NCBI GenBank assembly: GCA_016715425.1
Contig: JADKAC010000006.1
Coordinates: 61,321 to 125,320 of the forward strand
DNA: 64,000 nucleotides
Reading direction: 5' to 3'
Source: Bacteroidota bacterium
GTDB lineage: Bacteria > Bacteroidota > Bacteroidia > Chitinophagales > BACL12
Shown here: in pieces, positions 47,640 to 55,894 of the stretch
Layout of the letters: the number at the start of each line of letters is the position of its first letter
How positions within the stretch are numbered: the stretch's first letter is position 1
Notes under the pieces: model-generated
Database searches by the model: none
Seen by the model: only the letters and a program-made list of their open reading frames with translations
Told to the model about the DNA's origin: nothing
Program-made: the position numbers and the translations under genes

Positions 47640-47854
47640 ATTAATTCTTGGTAATTGACATTTAATTAAAAGTTTCAAGTTTCAAGTCCCATGTTTCAAG
47701 TTTTAATATTACTCAAAACAAGCCATCGCATTTGTATTCGCATTTGCCTTTTTAATTTGCACATTAATCACATTCTCACATTAATCACATTAATCACATT
47801 ATCCTCATAAGCTAATCGGCTAATTTGCTAATCTGCTAATTAATTTACCCAATA
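47640..47854. repeat. tail repeat, copy 2 of 3, preceded by TTTCAAG words
   Basis: Begins with AGTTTCAAGTTTCAAGTCCC, then GCATTTGTATTCGCATTTGC, TTTTTAATTTGCACATTAAT, repeated CACATTAATCACATT and GCTAATCGGCTAATTTGC. Homology with copy 1 continues across the gene stop into the T9SS domain of the paralog. Confidence 0.75.
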
Positions 47855-49312
47855 CTATTTAAATAATTTCTCCGAATACTTCACCCAACCATCTTCACTT
47901 ATTTGAATAACATACACACCCGGCGGCAGCATAGAAATATCCACTTTCGTATTTGTTGTATTTATTTTTTCCTGTAACACAACTCTTCCATCTGCACTGT
48001 ATATTTTTATAATTGTTCCTGCATTTATATCTCCTGAAATAATGATGTATTCATTTGCAGGGTTGGGATAAATTGTAATTGTATTTTCTACATTATCATC
48101 ATCATAAATTGAAGTACTGCTTGTATCGCATTCACTGCCGGCTAAAACACCCAGATTATAGTTGGGCATGTTGGGTAATGAACCAAAGGTTATATGATCT
48201 ATTAAAGATATTGTTGTAGTATCATAATCGCATAATAAACCCAAAAGATTGGGACTATTTATTACACTTAAATGTGAGTTATAAAAATTATATCCTGATA
48301 AATCATTTCCATCTCTATTAACGATATATATTTTTTCATCAGGACCAAGTTGCATTTGGCCAAATAAATAACGATTGTTTTCGGCGTAAAATATAGTATC
48401 TTTTGTATCCTTTATTTCTACTTCACAATCAATACAGTATTGATAAATATTTTTTCTTGAAGGTGGCAAATCCATAGAACTTACATATAGTTTTGTTCCA
48501 TTAGGCGACCATTCGCAGCCATATAATCCTTTTTTATCCACGGTATCAATACTATAAAACAATTCAAATTCCCCTGTGCATCGGTCAAAAGTATAAATGT
48601 CTAAATCGGTGCCTCGGATGCAGGCAAGCATGCTGCCATCTTGTGTGAATTTCATCTGACCTGGGAATACAGCCAAATCCATATTTAAACCTGTATATTG
48701 AACTATTACATTTTCAATAGTATCACCATGAATTAAATTAATTAACCAATTTAATGGATCATCTGCGTCCAAATATCCTGCATGATATCCTAATCTAACC
48801 AACCACCAATCTATACCGTTTGCATGCTTGACTACAGTCATCTTCTGAGTATATCCACTAATGCTGTCTATCCCCACGTTTTTTTCTATGACATCTCCAA
48901 AACCATCATCTAAACTCATATCTATTTTTGAATATTTTAAGCCTGATGAATACAGTCCTCCACTTAAATAAAATACATAGGCTATTTCTGAAAATAAGAT
49001 AACAGTTACTCCTTGCGTAATTGAGGAATGCCCCCCGGTCTTTCCTATTTCTAAGCCTTCCCCATTAGGCATCACTTCATGATTTTTATTCCACACTTTT
49101 TCACCATTTGTGTAAAACAATAGATTACCCGCACTATCTGAAATGCTTGCACATGCTTCAAAACTTTCCATTACAGTTTCAAAAAATACCGGCTCACCTG
49201 AACTAAAATTTAATCCGCAAGAATCGCCAAATGCCCAGTTGTTATTATAGGATTGAGAAAAGCTATTGCATACGCATATAGCGCATGCAATAACAGTAAT
49301 TAATACTTTCAT
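47855..49312 (-). CDS. T9SS cargo protein, module copy 2, second gene
   Basis: 485 residues, paralog of the 486-residue gene at 43541. Signal peptide MKVLITVIACAICVCNSF then SQ. Shared body motifs include WAFGDSCGLNFSSG, ACASISDSAGNLLFYTNGEK, VKHANGIDWWLVRLGY, GQMKFTQDGSMLACIRGT and YGCEWSPNGTKLYVSSMD. The T9SS end (IYPNPANEYIIISGDINAG...WVKYSEKLFK) is nearly identical to that of the paralog, whereas the body is only moderately similar. Start overlaps the 901-residue gene stop by ATGA (49309-49312). Confidence 0.85.
   Translation of the reverse strand: MKVLITVIACAICVCNSFSQSYNNNWAFGDSCGLNFSSGEPVFFETVMESFEACASISDSAGNLLFYTNGEKVWNKNHEVMPNGEGLEIGKTGGHSSITQGVTVILFSEIAYVFYLSGGLYSSGLKYSKIDMSLDDGFGDVIEKNVGIDSISGYTQKMTVVKHANGIDWWLVRLGYHAGYLDADDPLNWLINLIHGDTIENVIVQYTGLNMDLAVFPGQMKFTQDGSMLACIRGTDLDIYTFDRCTGEFELFYSIDTVDKKGLYGCEWSPNGTKLYVSSMDLPPSRKNIYQYCIDCEVEIKDTKDTIFYAENNRYLFGQMQLGPDEKIYIVNRDGNDLSGYNFYNSHLSVINSPNLLGLLCDYDTTTISLIDHITFGSLPNMPNYNLGVLAGSECDTSSTSIYDDDNVENTITIYPNPANEYIIISGDINAGTIIKIYSADGRVVLQEKINTTNTKVDISMLPPGVYVIQISEDGWVKYSEKLFK
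49263..49293 (-). promoter_or_regulatory. hairpin in early coding sequence, copy 2
   Basis: Coding nucleotides 20-50 of the 485-residue gene: TTATTGCATGCGC, loop TATAT, GCGTATGCAATAG. All 13 pairs form if two G-U pairs are counted. Compared with copy 1, pairs at 24:46, 28:42, 29:41 and 30:40 changed on both sides or to wobble without loss of pairing. Confidence 0.55.
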
Positions 49313-52014
49313 AATCCTGTAGTTAAAATAAGTGTAAAGGTTGAGGTTACTCCTTCCTTAGTAGTGAGCTTCATTATATATAAACCTGATTGAAAATTTG
49401 AAAGATCAAGCCTAGAATTCTGATTTATATTCTCATTTATATATATCTGCTTACCTTGTATAGAATATATTTTTACTTCTCCTGAAAACTCATCTTGCGA
49501 ATGAAAATATAAGAGACCGTTTGAAGGATTGGGATAGATAGTTATATTTTCTTTCTTTGCCATCTTCAAATCTTCTTCTTCCAATTCAAATGAGTAATCT
49601 CTTTCTATAATTGTATCCAGTAAAGCTTGTGCAATATGAACTGCAAAACCATATTCTTCTACTGGAAGTATTGCCGTTTCAAGTAAAGCAGCCCTACTAT
49701 CATCTGTTAAAATAAATCTTCCATTGCTATCAATGTTTTCCAGATAAATTTGATAAACATTACTTACATATTCCTCTGCAACATTAGAGGGTAAAATATC
49801 GGAAAGAATTAGTGAGGAAGATAAAAATGCCCCTGTTGAAATACTATCTGCCATTTGATAATATGTAGGAATATTAGTAGCAAGTATTGACTCATATTTT
49901 GCCAAAAGCTCCGGACTTAGCAATTCAAATAATCCATCAATTCGAATTACATCTCCATAAAAAAACCATTGTGTGTAATAATAAGCTAAACTATATCCTA
50001 TCTCAGTGGTTTCTGTCCACCAACCAAAATTACTTTCTAATTCTGCAAGTGCTAATGCAAGACTATCTTCCGATATCCTGAAAGGTGATTCACATAGAGG
50101 GAAGGTATTGTTTAAGAGAAATGGGTCTAAAGAACCAAATAATGCTGGATCTGGATCAATTAAAACATCAGGCATATCGTAAGCAGCCAAGTAAGTAGAA
50201 GTTACTGGATCAATATCTCGGTAAATCCAAATAAGTAGTTCAACATCTGTACCCCCAAAATGCCTTTCCCTATTTGCCGTGCTCGCAGGATGCCAGCTAT
50301 TGTCACTGGGGTTACCACCGGCTTGCTGGATAGGACCTAAATAATTATCAGTTCCAACCACTAATACATTTTTTAAACCATAGCCAACCATAGGGCAATC
50401 ATGAATTTCATTACAGGTTAAATTTCCATTCATGTTGTCATTTTCAATCATACATCCTGTAGTGCTGTAATACATATAATTTTTATCAATTAAAAAGTTG
50501 GGGCATTCAAATATATCTATTGCCAATCTTTTATTTCCACATATAAATGGATCATTACAATCGCCTTCAATATAATTGGAGAGGATGTCAGCGCCCGGAC
50601 ACATTTGAGCATAAATTCCATACACCACTGAGGAGGGAGAAGATGTACCAAGTTTTCTAAAAAATACTTGATTTGCTAATATCTGGGGGTCATTTACATT
50701 TTTGGTAATAATCCCTCTTTCTACCTCTCCAATTGTATTGGAAGAAATAATTACTGTATGAGAGGTTAAAAAAGTCGCATCTTCCACGTCAATACCTTCA
50801 CCATTACTTTGAGTAGAATTAGTTATTGCATTTCCAACTATAGTTAATATTCCTGTATTAATATTAAAACAATAAATACCTTGCCTTCTGAAATTCTGAA
50901 TAATATTATTCTGCACATTGTGGTTTGTACTTTTATTTAAAATTTGAATACCATTTCTCATATCCGGATTTGCAGTTGAATTACTTCTAAGCAAATTTTT
51001 AATAATAGAAGTATTCACATTTAAATCCGCAATTATACCATCTCTAACATCTACTATTTCATTATTTAATGATGTAAGAGAAGTACCTACTTGAAGACGT
51101 ACTTGCCTTGGCGGATTTATAGTGGAAGTGGATAATATACCAATACGTCCGCCAAGATATGCTTCACCACCGGGAATTGGTGAATTTGATAAATCAAAGC
51201 CGGTAGAATGTATATCTCTTACTAAGTTATTCTGAACAGTTACGTTACTATTATAAGCTCTGATTCCAATTGCATAATCATGAATATCATTATTGGTTCC
51301 ACCACCGGGATATGCTAAAGTATTTCCAATGATAATTGCATAAGGTGATGTATCATCTACATACACACCGTCAATCAAAATACCATAATCTCCAATTAAT
51401 CCACTTACAGGAAGTGATGGTCCCGAAATATCATTATCTATAATTGTGGAATTTGAGGGTGTGCTTAAACTCCCTGTATAATAAATACCGATTTCATTAT
51501 TAAGTAAACAACTTTCGGTAATATCAATTTCACTTTCTATTCCACCGGAATTAATTGCTTTAATAGCAATTTCTGCATCTTTAATTTGACTGTTGTTCAT
51601 AATAAGATGCCCACCGGCTTCCACAACAATACCACCCCAAGTGGTAGATGCTGCATAAAATTCACTGTTATTCTGAATAGTCATTGTAAAACCATTCAAT
51701 ACAGTAATAGTGACGCCACTTGAAATAATAAGATCTTCATCTATAAGTGTCCAGTTACTGTTAACAGTAACATTTCCGGTTAAACAAACAGCCCCCCCGG
51801 TAAGGTTACCGATAATACCGGAAGTGGTTGGGGCTGGGCCATAAGACATAGTGCAAGTTTCAACACTAAAATCGCAAGATTGAGCTTGCATCTTAAATGG
51901 GTGAAAAAGTAAGAGAGTTAGTAAAATTAATAAGGAAGGAAGGAAGGAAGGAAGGAAGGAAGGATAACGATTATCTTCCACATTTCCAAACGGAGTTGTA
52001 CACAAATTTTTCAT
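49309..52014 (-). CDS. T9SS cargo beta-helix protein, module copy 2, first gene, with AAGG tract
   Basis: 901 residues, paralog of the 871-residue gene. N-terminal sequence has a charged segment then a hydrophobic core SFLPSFLPSLLILLTLLLFH; part of it is coded by eight AAGG (coding CCTT) units at 51932-51963. Body is beta-helix-like (GGHLIMNNSQIKDAEIAIKA, IVEAGGHL). The same tail domain WQ.. and A.L.T.I segment as in the paralog precede the T9SS domain (ITIYPNPSNGLLYFHSQ...LDLSNFQSGLYIMKLTTK), and the end is LILTTGL. Overlaps the 485-residue gene by four bases. Expression may be subject to slippage. Confidence 0.82.
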   Translation of the reverse strand: MKNLCTTPFGNVEDNRYPSFLPSFLPSLLILLTLLLFHPFKMQAQSCDFSVETCTMSYGPAPTTSGIIGNLTGGAVCLTGNVTVNSNWTLIDEDLIISSGVTITVLNGFTMTIQNNSEFYAASTTWGGIVVEAGGHLIMNNSQIKDAEIAIKAINSGGIESEIDITESCLLNNEIGIYYTGSLSTPSNSTIIDNDISGPSLPVSGLIGDYGILIDGVYVDDTSPYAIIIGNTLAYPGGGTNNDIHDYAIGIRAYNSNVTVQNNLVRDIHSTGFDLSNSPIPGGEAYLGGRIGILSTSTINPPRQVRLQVGTSLTSLNNEIVDVRDGIIADLNVNTSIIKNLLRSNSTANPDMRNGIQILNKSTNHNVQNNIIQNFRRQGIYCFNINTGILTIVGNAITNSTQSNGEGIDVEDATFLTSHTVIISSNTIGEVERGIITKNVNDPQILANQVFFRKLGTSSPSSVVYGIYAQMCPGADILSNYIEGDCNDPFICGNKRLAIDIFECPNFLIDKNYMYYSTTGCMIENDNMNGNLTCNEIHDCPMVGYGLKNVLVVGTDNYLGPIQQAGGNPSDNSWHPASTANRERHFGGTDVELLIWIYRDIDPVTSTYLAAYDMPDVLIDPDPALFGSLDPFLLNNTFPLCESPFRISEDSLALALAELESNFGWWTETTEIGYSLAYYYTQWFFYGDVIRIDGLFELLSPELLAKYESILATNIPTYYQMADSISTGAFLSSSLILSDILPSNVAEEYVSNVYQIYLENIDSNGRFILTDDSRAALLETAILPVEEYGFAVHIAQALLDTIIERDYSFELEEEDLKMAKKENITIYPNPSNGLLYFHSQDEFSGEVKIYSIQGKQIYINENINQNSRLDLSNFQSGLYIMKLTTKEGVTSTFTLILTTGL
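51932..51963. repeat. tetranucleotide repeat (AAGG)8 in the signal-peptide coding region
   Basis: Eight perfect AAGG units, coding as CCTT on the minus strand, covering codons 18-28 of the 901-residue protein. The unit is not a multiple of three, so gain or loss of one unit shifts the frame. Confidence 0.95.
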
Positions 52015-52199
52015 GTTGTTTGATTTAAATGGTGAGAAAAAATATAGGTAAATAATTGATTTACAGGTTGCAAAAGCTTATGAAAAGTGTTGCTTTTAAA
52101 AGAAGTGAAGAAAGAATATTTCAATAATTGCATGATGATTGAAATTTTTGGTATTCCAAATCTAAGCTATTTTTTTAACAATGGTGTAACAGATAAGTA

Positions 52200-52485
52200 A
52201 TAATGTAGAAGTGGAGAATTGTAGAACTGGAGAAATGTTGAATCGTTGAATCGGGGAACTGTTGAATCTTGGATGAGTTTCAGGTTTCGAGTTCAATGTT
52301 TCATGTTTCGGGTTTAAAAAAAATATGTTTTATATCAGATAATTATTTTTTCAATTTATATCACAACCAGCCATAGCCATCGCCTTCGCCTTTGCTTTTG
52401 CATTTTTAATTTGCACATCAATCACCCCGATAGCTATCGTGGGCACATTAATCACATTATCCTCATCAGCTAATTTGCTAATCGG
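52200..52485. repeat. intergenic word repeats and tail repeat, copy 3 of 3
   Basis: TGGAGAATTGTAGAACTGGA and TGTTGAATCGTTGAATCGGG words, then TTTCAGGTTTCGAGTTC words (52275-52315), then the third tail copy from CAATTTATATCACAACCAGC (about 52352) through GCTAATTTGCTAATCGGCTA. The copy is interrupted by a palindrome at 52425-52443. Confidence 0.7.
52425..52443. repeat. CCCCGATAGCTATCGTGGG palindrome
   Basis: Near-perfect 19-bp palindrome within the tail repeat, between AATCA and CACATTAATCAC. The tail copies at 43.4 and 47.7 kb lack it, so it is an insertion. A similar GATAGCTATCGGG palindrome occurs widely between Bacteroidota genes (memory). Confidence 0.6.
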
Positions 52486-52944
52486 CTAATCTTCCAATTG
52501 CCTTTTTATTTCTCCCCAAACCAAATTCGATTCATAGCCTTTACTGATTACAAACTTTGCAGTTTTATTTGCGGTAATTAATTGGTTTCTTACTTTGTAT
52601 TTTTTTAATGCGGCTGTAATTAATTTCTGCATGGTTATTTTATAATCTGCTTCGGGAATTTCCATCATTGCTTTGCGAATACAATAGTCGGAAATTTTTC
52701 TTCTTTTTAACTCACGAATTATTTTTGTTCTACCCCACTTTTGCATTCTGAATTTACCTCCGGCATACGCTTTTGCAAATCGCTCTTCATTTAAAAAATC
52801 TTCTTGTGTTAATTCACTTATGGTTTCTTCTAATTCTTCACCATACACTTTTAATGCAAGTAATTTTGTTCGCACTTCTTCATGACATCGCTCCTGATAA
52901 GCGCAATACCTCCGCAACTTTTGCATAATATCATTCCGCACCAT
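52486..52944 (-). CDS. recX: RecA regulatory protein RecX
   Basis: 152 residues, alpha-helical throughout with the RecX pattern: CAYQERCHEEVRTKLLALKV, then FLNEERFAKAYAGGKFRMQKWG and IRELKRRKISDYCIRKAM. RecX binds RecA filaments and inhibits them. Length matches the family. No recA adjacent, which is usual in this phylum. Confidence 0.92.
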   Translation of the reverse strand: MVRNDIMQKLRRYCAYQERCHEEVRTKLLALKVYGEELEETISELTQEDFLNEERFAKAYAGGKFRMQKWGRTKIIRELKRRKISDYCIRKAMMEIPEADYKITMQKLITAALKKYKVRNQLITANKTAKFVISKGYESNLVWGEIKRQLED

Positions 52945-52992
52945 ACAGTTTAAAAATACATAAGGAAAATTTGCAATTAAAATAACAGAAGT

Positions 52993-54420
52993 TTATTCCG
53001 GATACTCTGTTTCATAGCAACCAATATCAGGAAGTGTTCCGGGGAAAGGACGTTGTGCACCGGTGATATCTTCTATTACACCAATATCAATTCCTGCATT
53101 CACCGCAATAGAAAGTGAATCGGGATAATAATTTCTTTCGCCGATGCTTGCGAATTTCGGATCCATATTTATAATGCAATCCACAAAATTCGGATCTGTT
53201 AATTCAGTGCGTAAAATAGAGTGATTGAAGTTGTAATTAAATACGGTTGCGCCGCCGTCATTAGAAATATTTATCTCCTTCCCTTCCAATACATTTCCAT
53301 AAATAATTGTGTTTGTGAAATCTGCTTGTTGCAAATCATTTACTACAGCCGGACCACCAAAAGAAATAAAATCTGATATTGATAAAATAGAACTGCGATG
53401 TGAGAGATAAGCAGAACCATAATTTGCAAATGTGCAATGTTTAAAATTATAAATGCCTCCACTTGCAAGTGCCACATTATTTTCACCGATGTTATAAATC
53501 AAACAATTTGTTACTTCCATTTCTGCATTCACAGCAAGCACACCACTTAAAGCACAGTCAAAAATGGAAGTGTTTTCTAAAATTAAATCAGGTCGTGTAA
53601 CATCACCGAGATAAGAATTTAAATCCGGATTTGTAGATTGCAATCCCACCAATAAACCATAATTGGAATTTTTGATTGACGCATATTTTATTTCATTGTT
53701 TTTGCTGCTGCGCAATAAAGATATTCCCTCCCACTGTCCCGGAATTTCATTAAAAAAACTTTCTAATCTATCGCCTTCAAACTTTACAGTACTGTCTTTA
53801 GTACCTAATACTTTAAGCGTTCCCAACACATAAAAAGAAGAACTGCCATGCATATAAATTCTACATCCTTCATTAATAGTTAAAGTGCAAAGTGTATCCA
53901 CCAAAATTGAATTATAAATTACATAGGGCAAAGTATTATCCCACACTTCATCGCAAATAACTACACCATCATAAAAGATTGCATTTTGTCCCCAGGCGAC
54001 CAGTTGAACTTGTTGCTGATTATTATTGGTTACAAAAAAAATAGAATCTTCAACCACATAAGGCAATGCATTTGAATTGGGATCAATAGTAACTTCAACA
54101 AAAACATATATACTATCATCGGGTGGAATTTCAATATCCGTAAATTCAATTCCGGAAACTCCATCCACATTCATACGGAAAATAGAACTGCTGCCTCCTG
54201 CAAGTTTTAAAGATGAGATACGAATATTTTGATTGTATTTATTATAGATTTTAAACGATCTTGTAGCAGAACCCACAGAAGTAAATACAGTATCAAATTT
54301 TACTGTATCTCTTGAAAATGACAACATGGCACTGGCATCATCTATGAAAGAAATCTTACGGCAAGAATTAAAAGCGATTGCCGAAATTAATAACGTGATA
54401 AAAACAATTCTTAACTGCAT
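52993..54420 (-). CDS. beta-helix surface lipoprotein
   Basis: 475 residues. From ATG 54420 a lipoprotein signal MQLRIVFITLLISAIAFNSC is obtained (Cys20 as the lipidated residue); an ATG at 54453 gives a longer N-terminus with a poorer signal. After an Ig-like start (FDTVFTSVGSATRSFKIYNKYN) there is a right-handed beta-helix (LILENTSIFDCALSGVLAV, ITNCLIYN-type rungs) ending with PDIGCYETE. The fold is common in Bacteroidota surface lipoproteins of unknown substrate. Confidence 0.8.
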   Translation of the reverse strand: MQLRIVFITLLISAIAFNSCRKISFIDDASAMLSFSRDTVKFDTVFTSVGSATRSFKIYNKYNQNIRISSLKLAGGSSSIFRMNVDGVSGIEFTDIEIPPDDSIYVFVEVTIDPNSNALPYVVEDSIFFVTNNNQQQVQLVAWGQNAIFYDGVVICDEVWDNTLPYVIYNSILVDTLCTLTINEGCRIYMHGSSSFYVLGTLKVLGTKDSTVKFEGDRLESFFNEIPGQWEGISLLRSSKNNEIKYASIKNSNYGLLVGLQSTNPDLNSYLGDVTRPDLILENTSIFDCALSGVLAVNAEMEVTNCLIYNIGENNVALASGGIYNFKHCTFANYGSAYLSHRSSILSISDFISFGGPAVVNDLQQADFTNTIIYGNVLEGKEINISNDGGATVFNYNFNHSILRTELTDPNFVDCIINMDPKFASIGERNYYPDSLSIAVNAGIDIGVIEDITGAQRPFPGTLPDIGCYETEYPE

Positions 54421-54558
54421 GGTAGGCTTTGCTTGAAACGCTCGCATTTTCATTTTATGGCGTCAAAGTTAAAAAAGAAATGAGGCATGCGAATATTTAC
54501 TTTACAACTGTTGCTTTAGATTAAAATATTTTTACACAACCATACGTCATGAGAAAGT

Positions 54559-55141
54559 ATGGATAAAACATTAAGTTTAGACATGAGTGAAAGGCAAAGC
54601 CAAATAATCAGAGATGCTGTTAGCAATGAAAGTCCGAGGCTGTTTCGATTGATTCGTGGAAAGGTCGCAACAGATGAAGATGCACAGGATATTTTGCAAG
54701 ATGTATTTTATCAGTTGTCGAATAATTCTGCAATTGCGGAGTCAATTGAAAACATGGCAGCATGGTTATTCAGAGTTGCAAGAAATCGTATTATAGATAC
54801 TTACCGAAAAAGAAACCGAAACATTTGATTCAAGTGGAATTGGAACAGAAGAAGATGAAGGTGGAAGTTATCTCTCTCAAATAGGTGCAATCAGTGCAGA
54901 TACAAATGATGACCCCGATGCGCTTTACGAACGCAATTTAGTTTGGGAAACTCTGTATGAAGCATTAACTGAATTGCCGGAAGAACAACGCAATGTTTTT
55001 GAATTACATGAATTGGAAAACAAAAGTTTTCAGGAAATTTCTGAATTAACCGGTGTAGGAATAAATACATTACTCAGCAGAAAAAGATATGCTGTGTTAC
55101 ACTTAAGAAAAAAATGCAACAGTTATACAATGAAATGTTGA
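54559..55141 (+). pseudogene. ECF sigma factor split by a frameshift
   Basis: First part (54559-54828) carries sigma region 2 (SPRLFRLIRGKVATDEDAQD and FYQLSNN..ENMAAWLFRVARNRIIDTYRK). Second part in another frame (54803-55141) carries TETFDSSGIGTEEDEGGSYL, DDPDALYERN and region 4 (LTELPEEQRNVFELHELENK, FQEISELTGVGINTLLSRKR). Both parts are needed for an ECF sigma-70 factor of about 190 residues, so one indel near the A5 run at 54807-54811 has split it. Sigma factors with a small membrane protein next to them may respond to envelope signals (inference). Confidence 0.8.
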
Positions 55142-55159
55142 ACAACTAAAAAATATATT

Positions 55160-55560
55160 ATGATGAAAAGTAAAAATAAAGCAGCAAGGATAATTGGCTG
55201 GATTATATTAGGAGCAATGATGGTTATCATTATGTCGTTGGCAACAATGTATTTATGGAATTGGTTAGTGCCCACGTTATTTAATGGTCCGCAAATTACT
55301 TTAATGGAAACAATCGGTTTGTTATTGCTAATAAAAATATTTACCGGAATATCTGGAATGGGATATCGCAAATGTGGAAGTCATAATATGCATCATCGTT
55401 CAAACATGTGGAAGAGTAAATGGCAAGAAAAATGTCGGGAATGAATGAAGAAGAAAAATTAAGTTTTAAAGAAATGTATTATCGCCGTTGTGGAAGAATG
55501 CCGGGATGTGTGGATGATGAAAAAATACATAGACTATTGACTTTGACAATTGACAGTTGA
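55160..55560 (+). pseudogene. small membrane protein downstream of the sigma factor, likely frameshifted
   Basis: Frame 55160-55444 encodes 94 residues with two membrane segments (IIGWIILGAMMVIIMSLATM, ITLMETIGLLLLIKIFTGIS), ending KWQEKCRE. The next frame starts MSGMNEEEKLSFKEMYYRRC and ends at 55560. Joined by one base at the A5 run near 55426-55430, they form one protein of about 130 residues. A role as a partner of the sigma factor is inferred from position only. The last codons lie in an intergenic word repeat. Confidence 0.55.
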
Positions 55561-55660
55561 CAATTGACAATGAAGAAAAATTCATTACTGATCACTCATC
55601 ACTGATTTCTTCATTCACCACTCACTACTCACTATTAACTACAAAAGGGTCATTATTGAT
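55541..55660. repeat. intergenic word repeats (TTGACAA and CACTACTCACT families)
   Basis: TTGACAATTGACAGTTGACA and related words from 55541, followed by ACTGATCACTCATCACTGAT and CACCACTCACTACTCACTAT. Same word style as after smc. Confidence 0.7.
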
Positions 55661-55686
55661 TATTGATAATTAACAATTTGCAGGTA

Positions 55687-55694
55687 TAATTTTG
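55687..55694 (+). promoter_or_regulatory. promoter -7 element of the TA-like pair
   Basis: TAATTTTG matches TAnnTTTG. A second match, TATATTTG, is at 55695-55702. Transcription start would be just before the ATG at 55706, giving a nearly leaderless mRNA. Confidence 0.4.
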
Positions 55695-55705
55695 TATATT
55701 TGAGT

Positions 55706-55894
55706 ATGGAAAAAATGCTAAAAATTGTAAACATCAAAGACAGAAATACTGACTTTGCTTTTTGGCAAACACAGAGTGATTTAGAAAGGCTTAAAGCCAT
55801 CGAAATTTTAAGACAACAATATATAAATTTAAAAAAAGATGCTCAGCCAAGACTTCAGAGAGTTTGTAGAATTATTAATCAAGTACAACGCTGA
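55706..55894 (+). CDS. small partner protein of a nucleotidyltransferase pair
   Basis: 62 residues from the ATG at 55706 (a TTG two codons upstream is rejected). KDRNTDFAFWQTQSDLERLKA then IEILRQQYINLKKDAQPRLQR is an alpha-helical protein of the kind that precedes minimal nucleotidyltransferases. Its 3' end overlaps the next gene by 56 bp in another frame, strongly suggesting coupled translation. A toxin-antitoxin role is a hypothesis. Confidence 0.6.
   Translation: MEKMLKIVNIKDRNTDFAFWQTQSDLERLKAIEILRQQYINLKKDAQPRLQRVCRIINQVQR

Noticed and set aside
40553..52014. Prophage or transposon encoding the large secreted proteins
   Set aside because: No transposase, integrase or terminal repeats are present; all large genes carry normal signal peptides and T9SS domains.
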